A stretch of 64,000 bases of DNA from NCBI RefSeq assembly GCF_950295315.1, contig NC_080185.1, positions 48,775,237-48,839,236 on the forward strand, read 5' to 3'. The position numbers and the translations under genes are program-made. Source of the DNA: Erinaceus europaeus (lineage: Eukaryota > Chordata > Mammalia > Eulipotyphla > Erinaceidae). Below the pieces are notes generated by a model. That model worked only from the letters and a program-made list of their open reading frames with translations. It was not told where the DNA came from and did no database searches. Of the stretch, positions 23,701 to 35,112 are shown one piece after another (position 1 is the first letter of the stretch; the number at the start of each line of letters is the position of its first letter).

Positions 23701-24550
23701 CTTTGATGAATCAAACCCAATTGCAAGGAAGACTAAAGCAAAAACAAACCAATGGGACTACATCAAATTGAAAAGCTTCTGCACATCCAAAGAAACTATT
23801 AAACAAACAGAGAGACCCCTCACAGAATGGGAGAAGATCTTCACATGCCAGACATCAGACAAGAAACTAATCACCAAAATATATAAAGAGCTCAGCAAAC
23901 TTAGCACCAAAAAAGCAAATGACCCCATGCAAAAATGGGCAGAGGATATGAACAAAACATTCACCTCAGAGGAGATCCAAAAGGCTAACAAACCTATGAT
24001 AAACTGCTCTAGGTCACTGATTGTCATAGAAATGCAAGTTAAGACAACACTAAGATACCACCTCACTCCTGTAAGAATGGCATACATCAAAAAGGACAGC
24101 AGCAACAAATGCTGGAGAGGATGTGGGGACAGAGGAACCCTTTTACATTGCTGTTGGGAATGTAAATTGGTACAACCTCTGTGGAGAGCAGTCTGGAAAA
24201 CTCTCAGAATGCTAGACATGGGCCTTCCCTATGATCCAGTAATTCCTCTCCTGGGGTTATACCCCAAGGACTCCATAACACCCAACCAAAAAGAGATGTG
24301 TACTCCTATGTTCATAGCAGCACAATTCATAATAGCTAAAACCTGGAAGCAACCCAGGTGCCCAACACCAGATGAGTGGCTGAGAAAGCTGTGGTATATA
24401 TACACAATGGAATAGTATGCACCTATCAAAAACAATGAACCCACCTTCTCTGACCCATCTTGGACAGAGCTAGAAGGAATTATGTTAAGTGAAGTAAGTC
24501 AGAAAGTTAAAGATGAGTATGGGATGATCCCACTCATCAACAGAAGTTGA
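20729..24550 (+). pseudogene. L1 ORF2 (endonuclease-reverse transcriptase), disrupted
   Basis: The start ATG 20729 and stop TGA 24548-24550 span 3822 bp (1273 codons), the expected size. Endonuclease 20729-21895: [41 protein letters not shown] and SDHSGVKL are all present. RT 22008-23030: [42 protein letters not shown] and [19 protein letters not shown]. The catalytic FADD is changed to FAHD, which should abolish activity. The C-terminal segment (23492-24415 and on) has the Cys/His motif [18 protein letters not shown]. Frameshifts near 21895, 22900-22937 and 23257-23490 and a TAG near 24414 break it. Confidence 0.92.
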
Positions 24551-25897
24551 TTAAGAAGATCTGAATGGGAAACTAAAAGCAGGACCTGATCAAATTGTAA
24601 GTAGGGCACCAAAGTAAAAACCCTGTGGTGTGGGGTAGACATGCAGCTTCCTGGGCAGTGGGGGGTGGGAGTGGGCAGGAGGGATGGGTCACAGTCCTTT
24701 GGTGGTGGGAATGGTGTTTATGTACACTCCTAGCAAAATGTAGACATATAAATCAGTAGTTAATTAATATGAGAGGGGAAAATCAATTGTATGTCTCAAA
24801 GTTTCTCAAAACACAAACTAAATCCTTTTAATATATAGGCTGTGTATTTGATATGTGGCCTCTCTCAAAAGCCTAGACCAAGTAGATTAAAAGCATCCAA
24901 TAGCACAGCTATATACAAGATACTGGATACTGTACAGCAAACCATAACAAAAGGACTTTTCAAAGTTAACCCAATTAACAAATAATGTGATGATAACATT
25001 TACTATCGATTGTCTTTTTGAACCCTTAGACAGCAGGAACCTCACATCTCCACTATAGAGCCCCTACTTCCCCTAGTCCTGGAACTCTTGGATAGGGCCA
25101 CTTTCCCAGATGTGTCTCCCAGTCCAAACCAAATAATATTGCATCCGCCGATCACAACCTAACGAACGCAATGATTGCCACCTCAACATGCTTCACCTCA
25201 GACTGTGTCCAGAGACTTCACGTGTGGAATGACAACCCTTCAGCTTCATTACTCGGGTGAGACCTTTCCTTTTATAGTACACTCTAATTTCATCTCAGGT
25301 AGTTCACTTTCTAACAAAGTCCCATAACCTAGATATACACCATTTTCTGTGAGAGAGAGCTTATGTGCACACGTATCCATAAACTACTGCAAAATATATA
25401 CCTGAAAGCAGTAGTACACTAGAGTTTGCAGTGAGTACCTCCCTAACACTTCCTCTCCACTATTCCAAGCTTGGGATCCATAATTGCTCAACAAATTGTT
25501 TGGCTTCATATGTTAACTCTCTTTTCAATCACCAGGTTCCAGATGCCACCAGGATGCTGGCCAGGCTTCCCTGGATTGAAGACCCATCCAATATATCCTG
25601 GAGCTCAGGTTCCCCAGAGACACACATTACTAGGGAAAGAGAGAGGCAGACTGGGAGTATGGACTGACCAGTCAACGCCCATGTTCAGCGGGGAAGCAAT
25701 TACAGAAGCCAGACCTTCTACCTTCTGCAACCCTCAACGACCCTGGGTCCATGCTCCCAGAGGGTAGAGAATGGGAAAGCTATCAGGGGAGGGGGTGGCT
25801 TATGGAGATTGGGTGGTGGGAATTGTGTGGAATTGTACCCCTCCTACCTTATGTTTTTGTTCATTAATCCTTTCTTAAATAAAAAATTTGAAATAAA
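24551..25897 (+). other. L1 3' UTR
   Basis: About 1.35 kb, with a G-rich start (GTGGGGTAGACATGCAGCTTCCTGGGCAGTGGGGGG) and the repeated GGTGGTGGGAATGGTGTTTATGTACACTCC block, ending in GTGGAATTGTACCCCTCC...AATCCTTTCTTAAATAAA. The same 3' UTR recurs at 40.7, 42.1, 46.2, 51.7 and 57.9 kb (plus) and at 0.9, 2.0, 3.5, 28.5 and 63.1 kb (minus). It is the best marker of this L1 lineage in the window. Confidence 0.85.
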
Positions 25898-25913
25898 AAG
25901 AAACATAAAATAG

Positions 25914-26785
25914 TGCTCCAAAAAATGTCTCCACGAAATTAAAAATATCAAAGAAAAAGTTACATTAGAGTTCACTAAGCACAAATGAAAATATTCAAAC
26001 AGAATTGCAAAGTATAATAAACACGTTGAGTGCAGCACAAACTCAGGTAGAATCCTTAGGGCATAGACTCATTTACACAGAATGAAGAATATGCAAACTA
26101 GAAGATACAATCAGCCCACTCTTTCAATTTTAAGATGAGGGGAAGGTGTTTAGAAATGATAAGGTAACTCTCTGTGAAATTACTGTCTCCATCAAAAGGC
26201 CAAATGTAAGTGTGATAGGAATTGCTAAGTAAGAGGACAGGATGAAGGGAACAGAGACCATATTCAGGGGAATTACAAATGAAAAACTTTCCTTACTGAG
26301 GTAATCCTCAGAATATATTCATCCCATAGTAAGAGCATGCACCCAGGTACATAAATGCAAAATAACAAACACCAAGGTACATCATTGTAAAACTATCAAA
26401 ACTCAATGACAACAAATATATTAATGCAGGCTGCTAAGGAAAGGAAAGAAGTGGGGTACAAATGTAGAATTATAAGGCTTTTCTAAACTTCCCTTGACAA
26501 ACCCTAGAGGCAAGGAAAGAATAGAAGGCAATATTCAAACTACTAACAAAGGAGGAATTCCAGCCACATATCTTAAAACCAGAAAAATTATCCTTTAAAT
26601 ATGAAGGATAAATAAAATTCTTCTGAAATATTCAAAGCTAATGGTATTTGCTACTATCAATCCTACCTTGTGTGAATTGCTGAAAGGAGTACCACAGAAA
26701 AGAGGACTTGAAGGAAAAGACATTTAAAGCAAAGTGAACAGCAGTAGACTAGATCCTAGAATACATTTTTTTTAAATGACTGTAA
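25914..26785 (+). mobile_element. older L1, ORF1 part (resumed)
   Basis: Continuation of the L1 at 17700-18472 after the 18489-25897 insertion. It contains degenerate ORF1 C-terminal coding sequence (around 26500-26730). Reading frames are lost. Confidence 0.6.
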
Positions 26786-27190
26786 TGGGGGTCAGGCTGT
26801 AATACAGCAGGTTAAGCGCACATGAAACTCATGAAACATGTCATGAAACTCAAGGGCCGGCATAAGTATCCCAGTTCGAACCTCTGGCTCCCTCCTCCAC
26901 AGGGGCCACTTCACAAGCAGTGAAGCAAGTCTTCAGGTGTCTATCTTTTTCTCCTCTTCTCTGTCTTCCCCTCCTCTTTCGATTCCTCTCTGCCCTATAC
27001 AACAACAATGACAGCAATAACAACAATAATAACAACAACAAAGATAAACAACAAGGGCAACAAAAATGGAAAAACTATCCTTCAGGAGAAATGGATTCAT
27101 ACTGAAGCCCCAAAAATAACCCTGGAGGGAAAATAAATAAATAAATAAGAAACAAATAAACAAATTAACAAACAAACAAATAAATAAACA
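26786..27190 (+). mobile_element. SINE family A with long AAAT/AAAC tail
   Basis: GGGGGTCAGGCTGTAATACAGCAGGTTAAGCGCA head and GGCTCCCTCCTCCACAGGGG, then the long-form 3' section (TGAAGCCCCAAAAATAACCCTGGAGGG) and a simple-sequence tail (AAATAAATAAATAAG...AACAAACAAACAAATAAAT). It is inserted in the older L1 between ORF1 and ORF2. Confidence 0.85.
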
Positions 27191-27259
27191 GGAAAGGAAA
27201 GGGAATTTGCGGCAAAAGTGTTTCTATCAAATGTCCAGACCAATTAAAAATATTTTTAT

Positions 27260-27537
27260 GGGAAGTTGGGCGGTAGTGCAGTGGGTTAAGTGCACTGGCA
27301 TGAAGCGCAAGGACTGGCACAAGGATTCTGGTTTGAGCCCCCGGATCCCCACCTGCAGAGGAGTCGCTTTACTGGCAGTGAAGCAGGTCTACAGGTGTCT
27401 ATCTTTCTCTCCCCCTCTCTGTTTTCCTCTCCTCTCTCCATTTCTCTCTGTCCTATCCAACCGTGATGACATCAATAACAACAACAATAATAACTACAAC
27501 AATAAAACAAGGACAGCAAAAGGGAATAAATAAATAT
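27260..27537 (+). mobile_element. SINE family A, plus strand
   Basis: GGGAAGTTGGGCGGTAGTGCAGTGGGTTAAGTGCA head, GGTTTGAGCCCCCGG B box, TCTTTCTCTCCCCCTCTCTGTTTTCC, and ACAACAATAAAACAAGGACAGC tail. Near-matching flanks AAAAATATTTTTATG and AAAAACATTTTATG form the TSD. Confidence 0.88.
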
Positions 27538-27540
27538 TAA

Positions 27541-28545
27541 AAACATTTTATGTATAATATGTTATTATAATTATCATAACTACAATACAAAATAAGAAAC
27601 AGATTTACGGAAAGTACAGGAGAAATTACTGAGGAACTCATCACAGAAACCCATCCACACGAAAGGACAGACAGAAATATATGGGCAAAAAAATCAACCA
27701 TTTAAAATAAACTCACAAAAACAACAACACCAAAATCAGAATGGATGTAAGTAAATCACATATTTCAATAATTGTTGGTTTGCTTCTAAATTTTGCTTCT
27801 AAGACCCCTTCTGTTGCATTGCTTGCCGCTGTGGTCTATTTACATAATCATTGTTTTGCCCACACTGGTTTAATCCCCACTGGTTCTCTCACTTTTTCCT
27901 TCTCCCCACCCCCTATCCTCTTCTGACCTGGCACTTCCGCCTCAGGAGATATATAGGACAATATTGTGATCAGAGATAGATAGATCACACTGCATTCCTC
28001 ATCAATAAAGACTGAACTATGTCCCACTCAGCCATGAGTCCCTGGTCGTCTCTCTCCAGCCCGAAAAGCTAGCCGGAAATCTGGCGCCCCGAACTGGGAC
28101 CGGCAAATAATCATCCTAAATGTGAATGGCACAAATTCACCTGTCAAAATATTCAGAATAGTTAAGTGGATTAATGAACAAAATCTATATATTAAAGGTT
28201 TTCAAGAAGCAAACATCCAAACAAAAAACAGATGAAATCTTAATATATAAGGCTGGAACAAGATGCCCCAAGCTATTAATTCAGAAAAAGAGCAAGGAAA
28301 ACTTTTCTGTTCTTAGATAAAATAGACTTTCACATAAAGAAAGTAATCATAAAGAGGGACACTACATAAAGGTATAAAGATTAATCCAACAAGAAGATAT
28401 AACCACTAATCATTCTAAATATATATGCCCCACACTCAAGTGCACCAAATGTATATAAAACAAGTATTTACTGAACGTAAGGGACATATTGACAGCATCA
28501 CAATAGTAGTAGATGAGTTAAAACAGAAAGTATTAAGGATAAAAA
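27541..28545 (+). mobile_element. older L1, start of ORF2, split by a solo LTR
   Basis: The ORF1-ORF2 spacer, then the ORF2 start at ATG 27741. Removing the LTR and one TSD copy gives an unbroken start of ORF2 across the insertion (DVSKSHISI joined to a segment with LNVNGTNSPVK). The endonuclease region then decays and is cut at ~28545 by a minus-strand L1 tail. Confidence 0.75.
27773..28105 (+). mobile_element. solo LTR of an endogenous retrovirus, 333 bp, 6-bp TSD
   Basis: It begins TGTTGG and ends CCGGCA (TG...CA), with perfect AATAAT repeats at 27767-27772 and 28106-28111. The L1 ORF2 start reads through once it is removed, so the ends are certain. A TATA-like TATATAGGA lies near 27949 and a poly(A) signal AATAAA near 28003. 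A 6-bp TSD fits class II (beta-type) retroviruses. Unusually, a sequence like a lysine-tRNA primer-binding site, TGGCGCCCCGAACTGGGAC, lies just inside the 3' end rather than after it. Plus orientation is inferred from the TATA/poly(A) order. Confidence 0.85.
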
Positions 28546-30535
28546 AGTACGTACTCTGAAGTGAGGCATACTGAGGTGGTACTCGTTGCTTTGATTCAGT
28601 TGGGATCATCAGATGTGATATCATTTGGTATGAATTGAGAGAAGCATTCAGGAAAGTGATCCCAACTCTAGAGGTTCCAGGACTGGGGAAATATGGGCTC
28701 TATAGAGGAAGTGGGAGGTTCCTGCTGTCTTAGGGTTTAAGAAGGCAATAGATAGGTATTGCTATAATCACATTATTTGGCAATTGGGTTAACTTTGAAA
28801 TATCCCTTTGTTAGGATTTGCTGTATCATAAACAAAATCACCATAATTTATGTCCTTTGATATTATTTGTATATAGCTGTGCCACCAGTTGCTTCTCTTC
28901 TCTCTAGTCTAAGCTTTTCAGAGAGTCAGTATATTGAGACTCAGACTATGATCTGTGCATTAAAAAGTTTGAGACATTCAATCAATTTTCCCCTTTCATA
29001 TTAATTAAATATTAATGTATATGACTACAAATTAATAAGAGTATACATAAACACCATTCCCACCACCAAAAGACTGTGTTCTATTCCCCCCACACCCCAT
29101 AAAGCCTAACTTCCACACTCACCCTCCACCCAGAGTTTTTACTTTGGTGCCCTACTCCAAATTCAGTCAAAACCTGCTATGAGTTTTCCTCTGTTCTTCT
29201 TTCTCAACTTCTGTTTATGAGTGGTATCATCGCATACTCGTCTTTATCTTTATGACTTAGCTCACTTAACATAATTCCTTCTAGCTCCATCCAAGATGGG
29301 TCAGAGGAGGTGAGATCATTGTTCTTAATAGTTGCATAGCTGCATAGTGGGAGTAGGGTAATACGCTGGTTAAGCGCACTTCGCACAAAGCACAAGGATC
29401 TGCGTAAGAATCCAGGTTTGAGCACCCGGCTCCCACCTGCAGGGGAGTCGCTTCACAGGCGGTGAAGCAGGTCTTCAGGTGTCTATCTTTCTCTCCCTCT
29501 CTCTGCCTTCCGCTCCTCTTTCCATTTCTCTCTTTCCTAACAAGGACAACATCAATGACAACAACAATAATAAAAAACCAACAAGGGCAACAACAGGGAA
29601 AATAAATAAATAATAAAAATTAAAAAGTAGCTACATAGCATTCCATTGTGTATATATACCACAGTTTTCTCAGCCAATTGTCTGTTGCTGGGCACCTGGG
29701 TTGATTCCAGGTTTTAGCTATTACGAACTGTGCTTCTATGGACATAGGTGTACATGTATCTTTTGTATCCATGTTATGAGTCCTTGGAGTATATCCTTAG
29801 GAGAAGAATTAATGGGTTATATGGAAGGTCCATGTCTACCCTTTGTGTGAGTTCTCCAGACAGCTCTCCACAGAGGCTGAATCAATTTACATTCCAGCCA
29901 GCAGTGTAGAAAGGTTCCTTTGTCTCCACAGCCTCTCCAGAATGTGTTGCTTCTGTCCTTTTTGATGTATGTCATTCTCACAGGAGTGAGGTGGTATCTC
30001 AATGTTGTCTTTATTTGCATTTCTCTGACAATCAATGACCTGGAGCAATTTTTCGTGTGTTTGTTAGCTTTTTGGATCTCTTATGTAGTGAATGTTCTGT
30101 TAATATCCTCTGCCTATTTTTGGATGGGATCATTTGTTTTTTTGTTGCTAAGTTTGCTGAGCTCTTTGTATATTCTGATTAGTTTCTTGTCTGATGTATG
30201 GCATGTGAAGATCTCCCATTCTGTGAGGAGTCTCTTTGTTTGGCTGTCGGTTTCATTGGTGTGCAGAAGCTTCTCAATTTGGTATAGTCCCATTGATTTG
30301 TTTCTGCTTTAGTCTTCCTTGCAATTGGGTTTGTATTATCAAAGATGCCCTTGACATTTAGGGGGGAAAGTGTTCCACCAAAGTTTTCCTCTAAGTATTT
30401 GATAGTTTCTGGTCTAATATGCAGGTCCTTGATCCATTTGGAATTAATTTTAGTTTCTGGTGAGATGAGATGGTTCACTTTCATTCTTCTGCATGTTTCA
30501 ACCCAGTTTTTCCAGCACCTTTATTGAAGAAAGAA
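28546..30535 (-). mobile_element. L1 3' part, minus strand
   Basis: Read right to left: ORF2 C-terminal coding sequence (30484-30179 with [20 protein letters not shown]; 30035-29817 with [26 protein letters not shown]), the 3' UTR start near 29200, then the middle of the 3' UTR to ~28546. The last ~1 kb of 3' UTR is missing. A SINE sits at 29348-29627. Confidence 0.8.
29348..29627 (+). mobile_element. SINE family A, plus strand
   Basis: GGGAGTAGGGTAATACGCTGGTTAAGCGCACTTCG head, GGTTTGAGCACCCGG B box, CCTGCAGGGGAGTCGCTTCACAGGCGGTGAAGCAGG, and a CAACAATAATAAAAAACC tail. Flanks AGCTGCATAG and AGCTACATAG are the TSD with one difference. Confidence 0.88.
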
Positions 30536-30619
30536 TTCTGAAGAAAAAAACCAAAAAGTCACATAAATAATGGAACTCATAAGACTATAAGCAGAATTCT
30601 CTTTAAAAAACTGGAAGAG

Positions 30620-30914
30620 GTGGGTGTGGCAGTAGTGCAGCAGATTAATTGCATATGGTGTGAAGTGCAAAGACCAGCTCAAGGATCCCAGTTTGATCCC
30701 CTGCCTTGCCACTTGCAGGGAGGTCGCTTCACAAGTGGTAAAGAAGGTCTGTATGTGTCTTTCTCTCCCCCTCTGTCTTGACCTTCTCTCTGGATTTCTC
30801 TCTGTCCTAGCCAACAACAATAATGGCAGCAATATCAACAATAAGGGCAACAAAATGGGAAAAATGGCCTCCGGGTGCAGTGGATTCGTATTAACCCTGG
30901 AGGGAAAAAAAAAA
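30620..30914 (+). mobile_element. SINE family A, plus strand
   Basis: GTGGGTGTGGCAGTAGTGCAGCAGATTAATTGCA head and CTTGCAGGGAGGTCGCTTCACAAG, ending in a GGTGCAGTGGATTCGTATTAACCCTGGAGGG section and A-run. Flanks AAAAACTGGAAGAG and AAAAACTGAAAGAG are the TSD. Confidence 0.82.
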
Positions 30915-31792
30915 CTGAAAGAGAATGGCACAGTATTTATCAGACACTCAATGAGAAAGCCTTTCAGCCAAGAATAATATATTGCACAAGACTATCATTC
31001 AGATTAGATGCAGGGATAAAAACTTTCTCAGACAAGCAACAGTGAAAGGAATCAGCTATCACCAAAGCTGGTTCAACATACATAAATCAATCTGTGTGAT
31101 TCACCACATCAATAAAAACAAAACCAAAGCCACATAATTATCTCAATAGATGAGGAGAAAGCCTTCGACAAAATCCAACATTCCTTCATGATCAAAACAC
31201 TACAAAAATGGGAATAGATGGAAAATTACTTAAGATAGTGGAGTCTGTATACAGCAAACCTACAGCTAGTATTATAGTCAATGTGGAGAAGTTGCAAGCA
31301 TTTCCCCTCAGATCAGGGACAAGACAGGGCTGTCCACTATCACCATTACTCTTCAACATAGTATTAGGAGTTTACTCAATAGCAATCAGACAAGAGAAAG
31401 AAATCAAAGGAATACAGATTGGAAAAGAAGAAGACAAATTCTCACTGTTTGCAGATGGCATGACAGTATAAATAGAAAAACCTATAGTATCCAGCAGAAA
31501 GCTTCTGGAAATCATTATGCAAAATAATATTGTGTCAGGTAACAAAATTGATGTACAAAAGTCAGTAGCATTCCTTTATGAAAACGCTAATTCAGAAAAG
31601 GAGGATATCCATAAATCACTCCCATTCACTATCATAACAAAATCAATAAAATATCTAGAAATAAACTTAAGAAATTAAGGGAAAGACTTGTATACTGAAA
31701 ACTGAGACTCACTACTCATGGAAATAGAAAATGATACAAAGAAATGGAAATATATGTGCAATGCTCATTGATTAAAATCATTTATTCTATTT

Positions 31793-32068
31793 ATTTATTT
31801 ATTTTCCTTTTTTGTTTCCCTTGTTTTATCATTGTTGTAGTTATTATTGTTGTTATTGATATTGTTGTTACTGGATAGGACAGAGATAAATTGAGAACAG
31901 AAGGGAAGACAAAGCTAGAGAAAGATAGACACCTGCAGACCTGCTTCACCGCTTGTGAAGTCACCTCCCTGTGGAGGGGGAAACCGGGGGCTCAATCTGG
32001 GATCCTTATACCTCTCCTCAAGTTTCATGCCATATGCACTTAACCTGATGTGATACAGCCTGACCCCC
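31793..32068 (-). mobile_element. SINE family A, minus strand
   Basis: Minus-strand head GGGGGTCAGGCTGTATCACATCAGGTTAAGTGCATATGG, then AGCCCCCGGTTTCCCCCTCCACAGGGAGGTGAC, and an ACAACAATAACTACAACAATGATAAAACAAGGG tail. It interrupts ORF2 sequence; flanks AAAATCATTT and ACAATCATTT are the likely TSD. Confidence 0.82.
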
Positions 32069-34379
32069 ATTACAATCATTTTTATGAAACTAGAGAACAC
32101 CTAGAATGCTGAAATAATCTTGGAAAAAGAAACAGAAATAGAGGCATCACACTACCAGACCTCAAACTATATTATAAAGCCATTGTAATCAAAACTGCCA
32201 GGTACAGGAACAAAAATAGATACACAGACCAGTGCAACAGAATTGAAAGCCCAGAAACAAGACACCACATCTATGGATATCTAATTTTTGATAAGAGGGT
32301 CCCAAATTTTAAATGGAGAAGGGAGGGTCTCTTCAATAAATGGTGATGGTAAAATTGGGTTGAAATGAGCAGAAGAATGAAACTGAACCACTATATCTCA
32401 CCATAAACAAAAGTAAACTCTAAATGAATCATGGAGCTGGATGAAACTATTGAACACATAGAGTAAAATAGTGGTGGAATATTTTCCTATATAAATCTTA
32501 AAGGCATTTTTGATGACAGGAGCCCAACTCCTAGGAAAACTATAACAAAAATAAACCAATGGTACTTGATCAAACTGAAAAGCTTCTACACAGCAAAAGA
32601 AATCATTACTTAAACAAAGAGACTTCTTACTGAATAAGAGAAAACCTTTATATACCATATATCAAACAAGGGGCTAATAACCAAAAAATATAAAGAGCTC
32701 ACCAAACTCAGCAACATAAAAGCAAATGACCCAATTCAAAAGTGGGGAGGGGAATATGAATATTATATTCACTACATAAGAGATATAAATGTCCATCAGG
32801 CATAAGAAAATTGTTCCAAGTAACTGCTTCTCAGAGAAATTAAAATAGACAAGGAGATATCACTTCACTCCTGTGAGAATAGCATACATTAACAATGACA
32901 GCAACAACACATCTGGAGAGGTTGTGGGGACAAAGAATTCTTCCTGTAGTGCTAGTCAGAATGTAAACTGGTCCAACCACTGGGAGAGCAGTCTGGATAA
33001 CCCTAACAAAACTAGAAATGGTCCTAATTTATGACCATAAATCCTAAGGACCCAAGTACACCCATCCAAAAAGATATGTGTACAGCACAACTCATAATAG
33101 CTTAAACCTGGAAACAACACAGTAACAGATGAGTAGCTGAGAAAACTGTGGTATATATTCACAGTGGAATACTACTCAACTATGAAGAATAATATATCCA
33201 CCATCTTGGATGAAGCTAGAATGAATTATTTTAAATGAGATAAGACAGAAAGATAAAGATGAGTATGGGATGATTCCACTCATAAACAGGAGTTGAGAAA
33301 GAAGAACAGAAAGGGAAACACAAAGCAGAATTTAACTGAGTTTGGAGTATTCCCCAAAGTAAAAATCTCTGCGGTGAGGGTTGGGGAGGAGGAGGATAAA
33401 TTTCCAGCTGCACTAAAGGGTGGAAAGGTTAGGTACACATACTTTTGGTCATGAACATCTGTTAATATAGTCTTCTATAAACTTAGTCTTAATATATCAC
33501 TATTTAATCAATATGAGAGGGGAAAATAGATTGAATATCTCCAGTTATATAATGCATAGACTTCAGTTTTGAGTATGTATTTCTTCAATCTAAACATCTA
33601 AGTTTTCAAATCAGTAAACTGAATTTTAACACTGGGCTTAAATTGTTAATGGATTTCTAATAATGACTTACTTTGAAATATTGAATCATTAGACCTGGGA
33701 GAACAGAAGCAGCTAGTCTAGTCAGTATAGAAGATATGGTTATTTGTAAATAACATAAATAATGAATAGCATTAATGGCATAATTCATGGTAAAGTCTTG
33801 TATGGTACAGGAAATCCTACCGATGGGATTTTCAAAGTAAACCAAGTTCCCAAGTAATGTGGTTATACTAAAATTTATCTATTGCCTTCTTAAACTCTAA
33901 GACAGCAAGGAACCTTCTACATTCTCTGCAAAACCCATATTTATCCCAGTCCTGGAACCTATGGGGCTTGGCTCATTTTCCTTCATGCTGCACAAGATCC
34001 ATACCATGTGCTACTACATCTGCTGATCTCAACCAAATAAATGCAACCGGTGCCACCTAGACATGTTTCCCTTTGTTCTGTGTCCCGAGATGCCAGGACT
34101 GGGATGCCAACCTTCCAGCTCCATTACTCTGGAGAGACCTTGTTTAGCTCATAGGACTTCTTTATTCCATTTCAGGTGGCACACTTCCTAACAGTTACAG
34201 TACTTAGATATAGACCAGGGTTCATGAGATACGGCACATGTCGATATGTATACATAAGTTAAGGGAAAATATATACTTTCAAGTAAACGTGCGCATTGGT
34301 CTGCAGTGTCAATAAGTGCAGCAAGCAACTAGAAAGACCTGAAAATGACACCATAATGTACTTAATCAAAATTTTCTAT

Positions 34380-34632
34380 GGGAGTCGAGCAACAGTGCAG
34401 CGGGTTAAGCACAGGTGGTGCAAAGCGCAAGGACTGGCATAAGGATCCTGGTTTGAGCCCCCAGCTCCCCACCTGCAAGGGTGTCTCATCACAGTCAGTG
34501 AAGCAGGTCTACAGGTGTCTATCTTTCTCTCCCCCTCTCTGTCTTGCCCTCCTCTCTCCATTTCTCTCTGTTCTATCTAAAAACATCAACATCAGTAACA
34601 AAATAACAACAATAACTACATCAACAATAAAA
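34380..34632 (+). mobile_element. SINE family A, plus strand
   Basis: GGGAGTCGAGCAACAGTGCAGCGGGTTAAGCACAGG head, GGTTTGAGCCCCCAGCTCCCCACCTGC, TCTTTCTCTCCCCCTCTCTGTC and ACAACAATAACTACATCAACAAT tail, in the 3' UTR of an old L1. Confidence 0.88.
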
Positions 34633-34757
34633 AATTCTACTTAGGCCAAGATACATTCCTTATCTACTTCCTATTTCACTTTCCTCAATAACTCTAAGTC
34701 TAACACTGTCAGATAAAATAAATATGGCAAAAGCTGGATAACAGCAAGAGACAAGCA

Positions 34758-35112
34758 CACTTTTTTTTTCTTTTAATTTTTATTTGCCATAGGATAAGAG
34801 AGGTATAATTCCACACAATTCCCACCACCAGAACTCTGTATCCAACCTCCTCCCTTGACAGCTTTCCTGTTTTTTTTTATCCCTTTGGGAGCATGTACCC
34901 AGAATTGTTATGGGGTGCAGAAAGTGGAAGGTCTAGCTTCTGTAATTGTTTCTCTATTGAACATGGGCCTTGGCATGTGTCTATATTTCTCTCCCCCTGC
35001 TCTCAATTTCTCTCTGTCCTGTACAACAATAACCACATCAATAACAACAACAATAATTACTACAACAATAAAACAACAAGGGCAAAAAAAGGGAATAAAT
35101 ATTTTAAAAAAG
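34758..35112. mobile_element. chimeric insertion: L1 tail (minus) joined to SINE 3' half (plus)
   Basis: 34758-34965 is the last ~200 bp of an L1 3' UTR on the minus strand, its poly(A) facing left as a T-run. At its truncation point the sequence passes directly into the 3' half of a family-A SINE on the plus strand (TGTGTCTATATTTCTCTCCCCC...AACAATAAAACAACAAGGGCAAAAAAAGGG), which ends at ~35112. Old L1 3' UTR resumes afterwards. The two pieces meet head to head with no SINE head. Confidence 0.7.

Larger units (their letters stand above)
18489..25897 (+). mobile_element. full-length L1 (7.4 kb) with perfect 16-bp TSD
   Basis: The complete element has a tandem 5' UTR, ORF1 (19763-20670), ORF2 (20729-24550) and a 3' UTR with an A-rich tail ending AAATAAAAAATTTGAAAT. 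The perfect repeat AAGAAACATAAAATAG at 18473-18488 and 25898-25913 fixes both ends and shows that the 5' end is real, not truncated. ORF1 and ORF2 each carry a few stops and frameshifts, so the copy is dead, but its divergence is low compared with other L1s here. It is inserted in the ORF1 of an older L1. Confidence 0.95.

Noticed and set aside
24785..25890. A separate repeat family following every L1
   Set aside because: The segment always lies between ORF2 and the A-tail and inside the TSD (18489-25897), so it is the L1 3' UTR.
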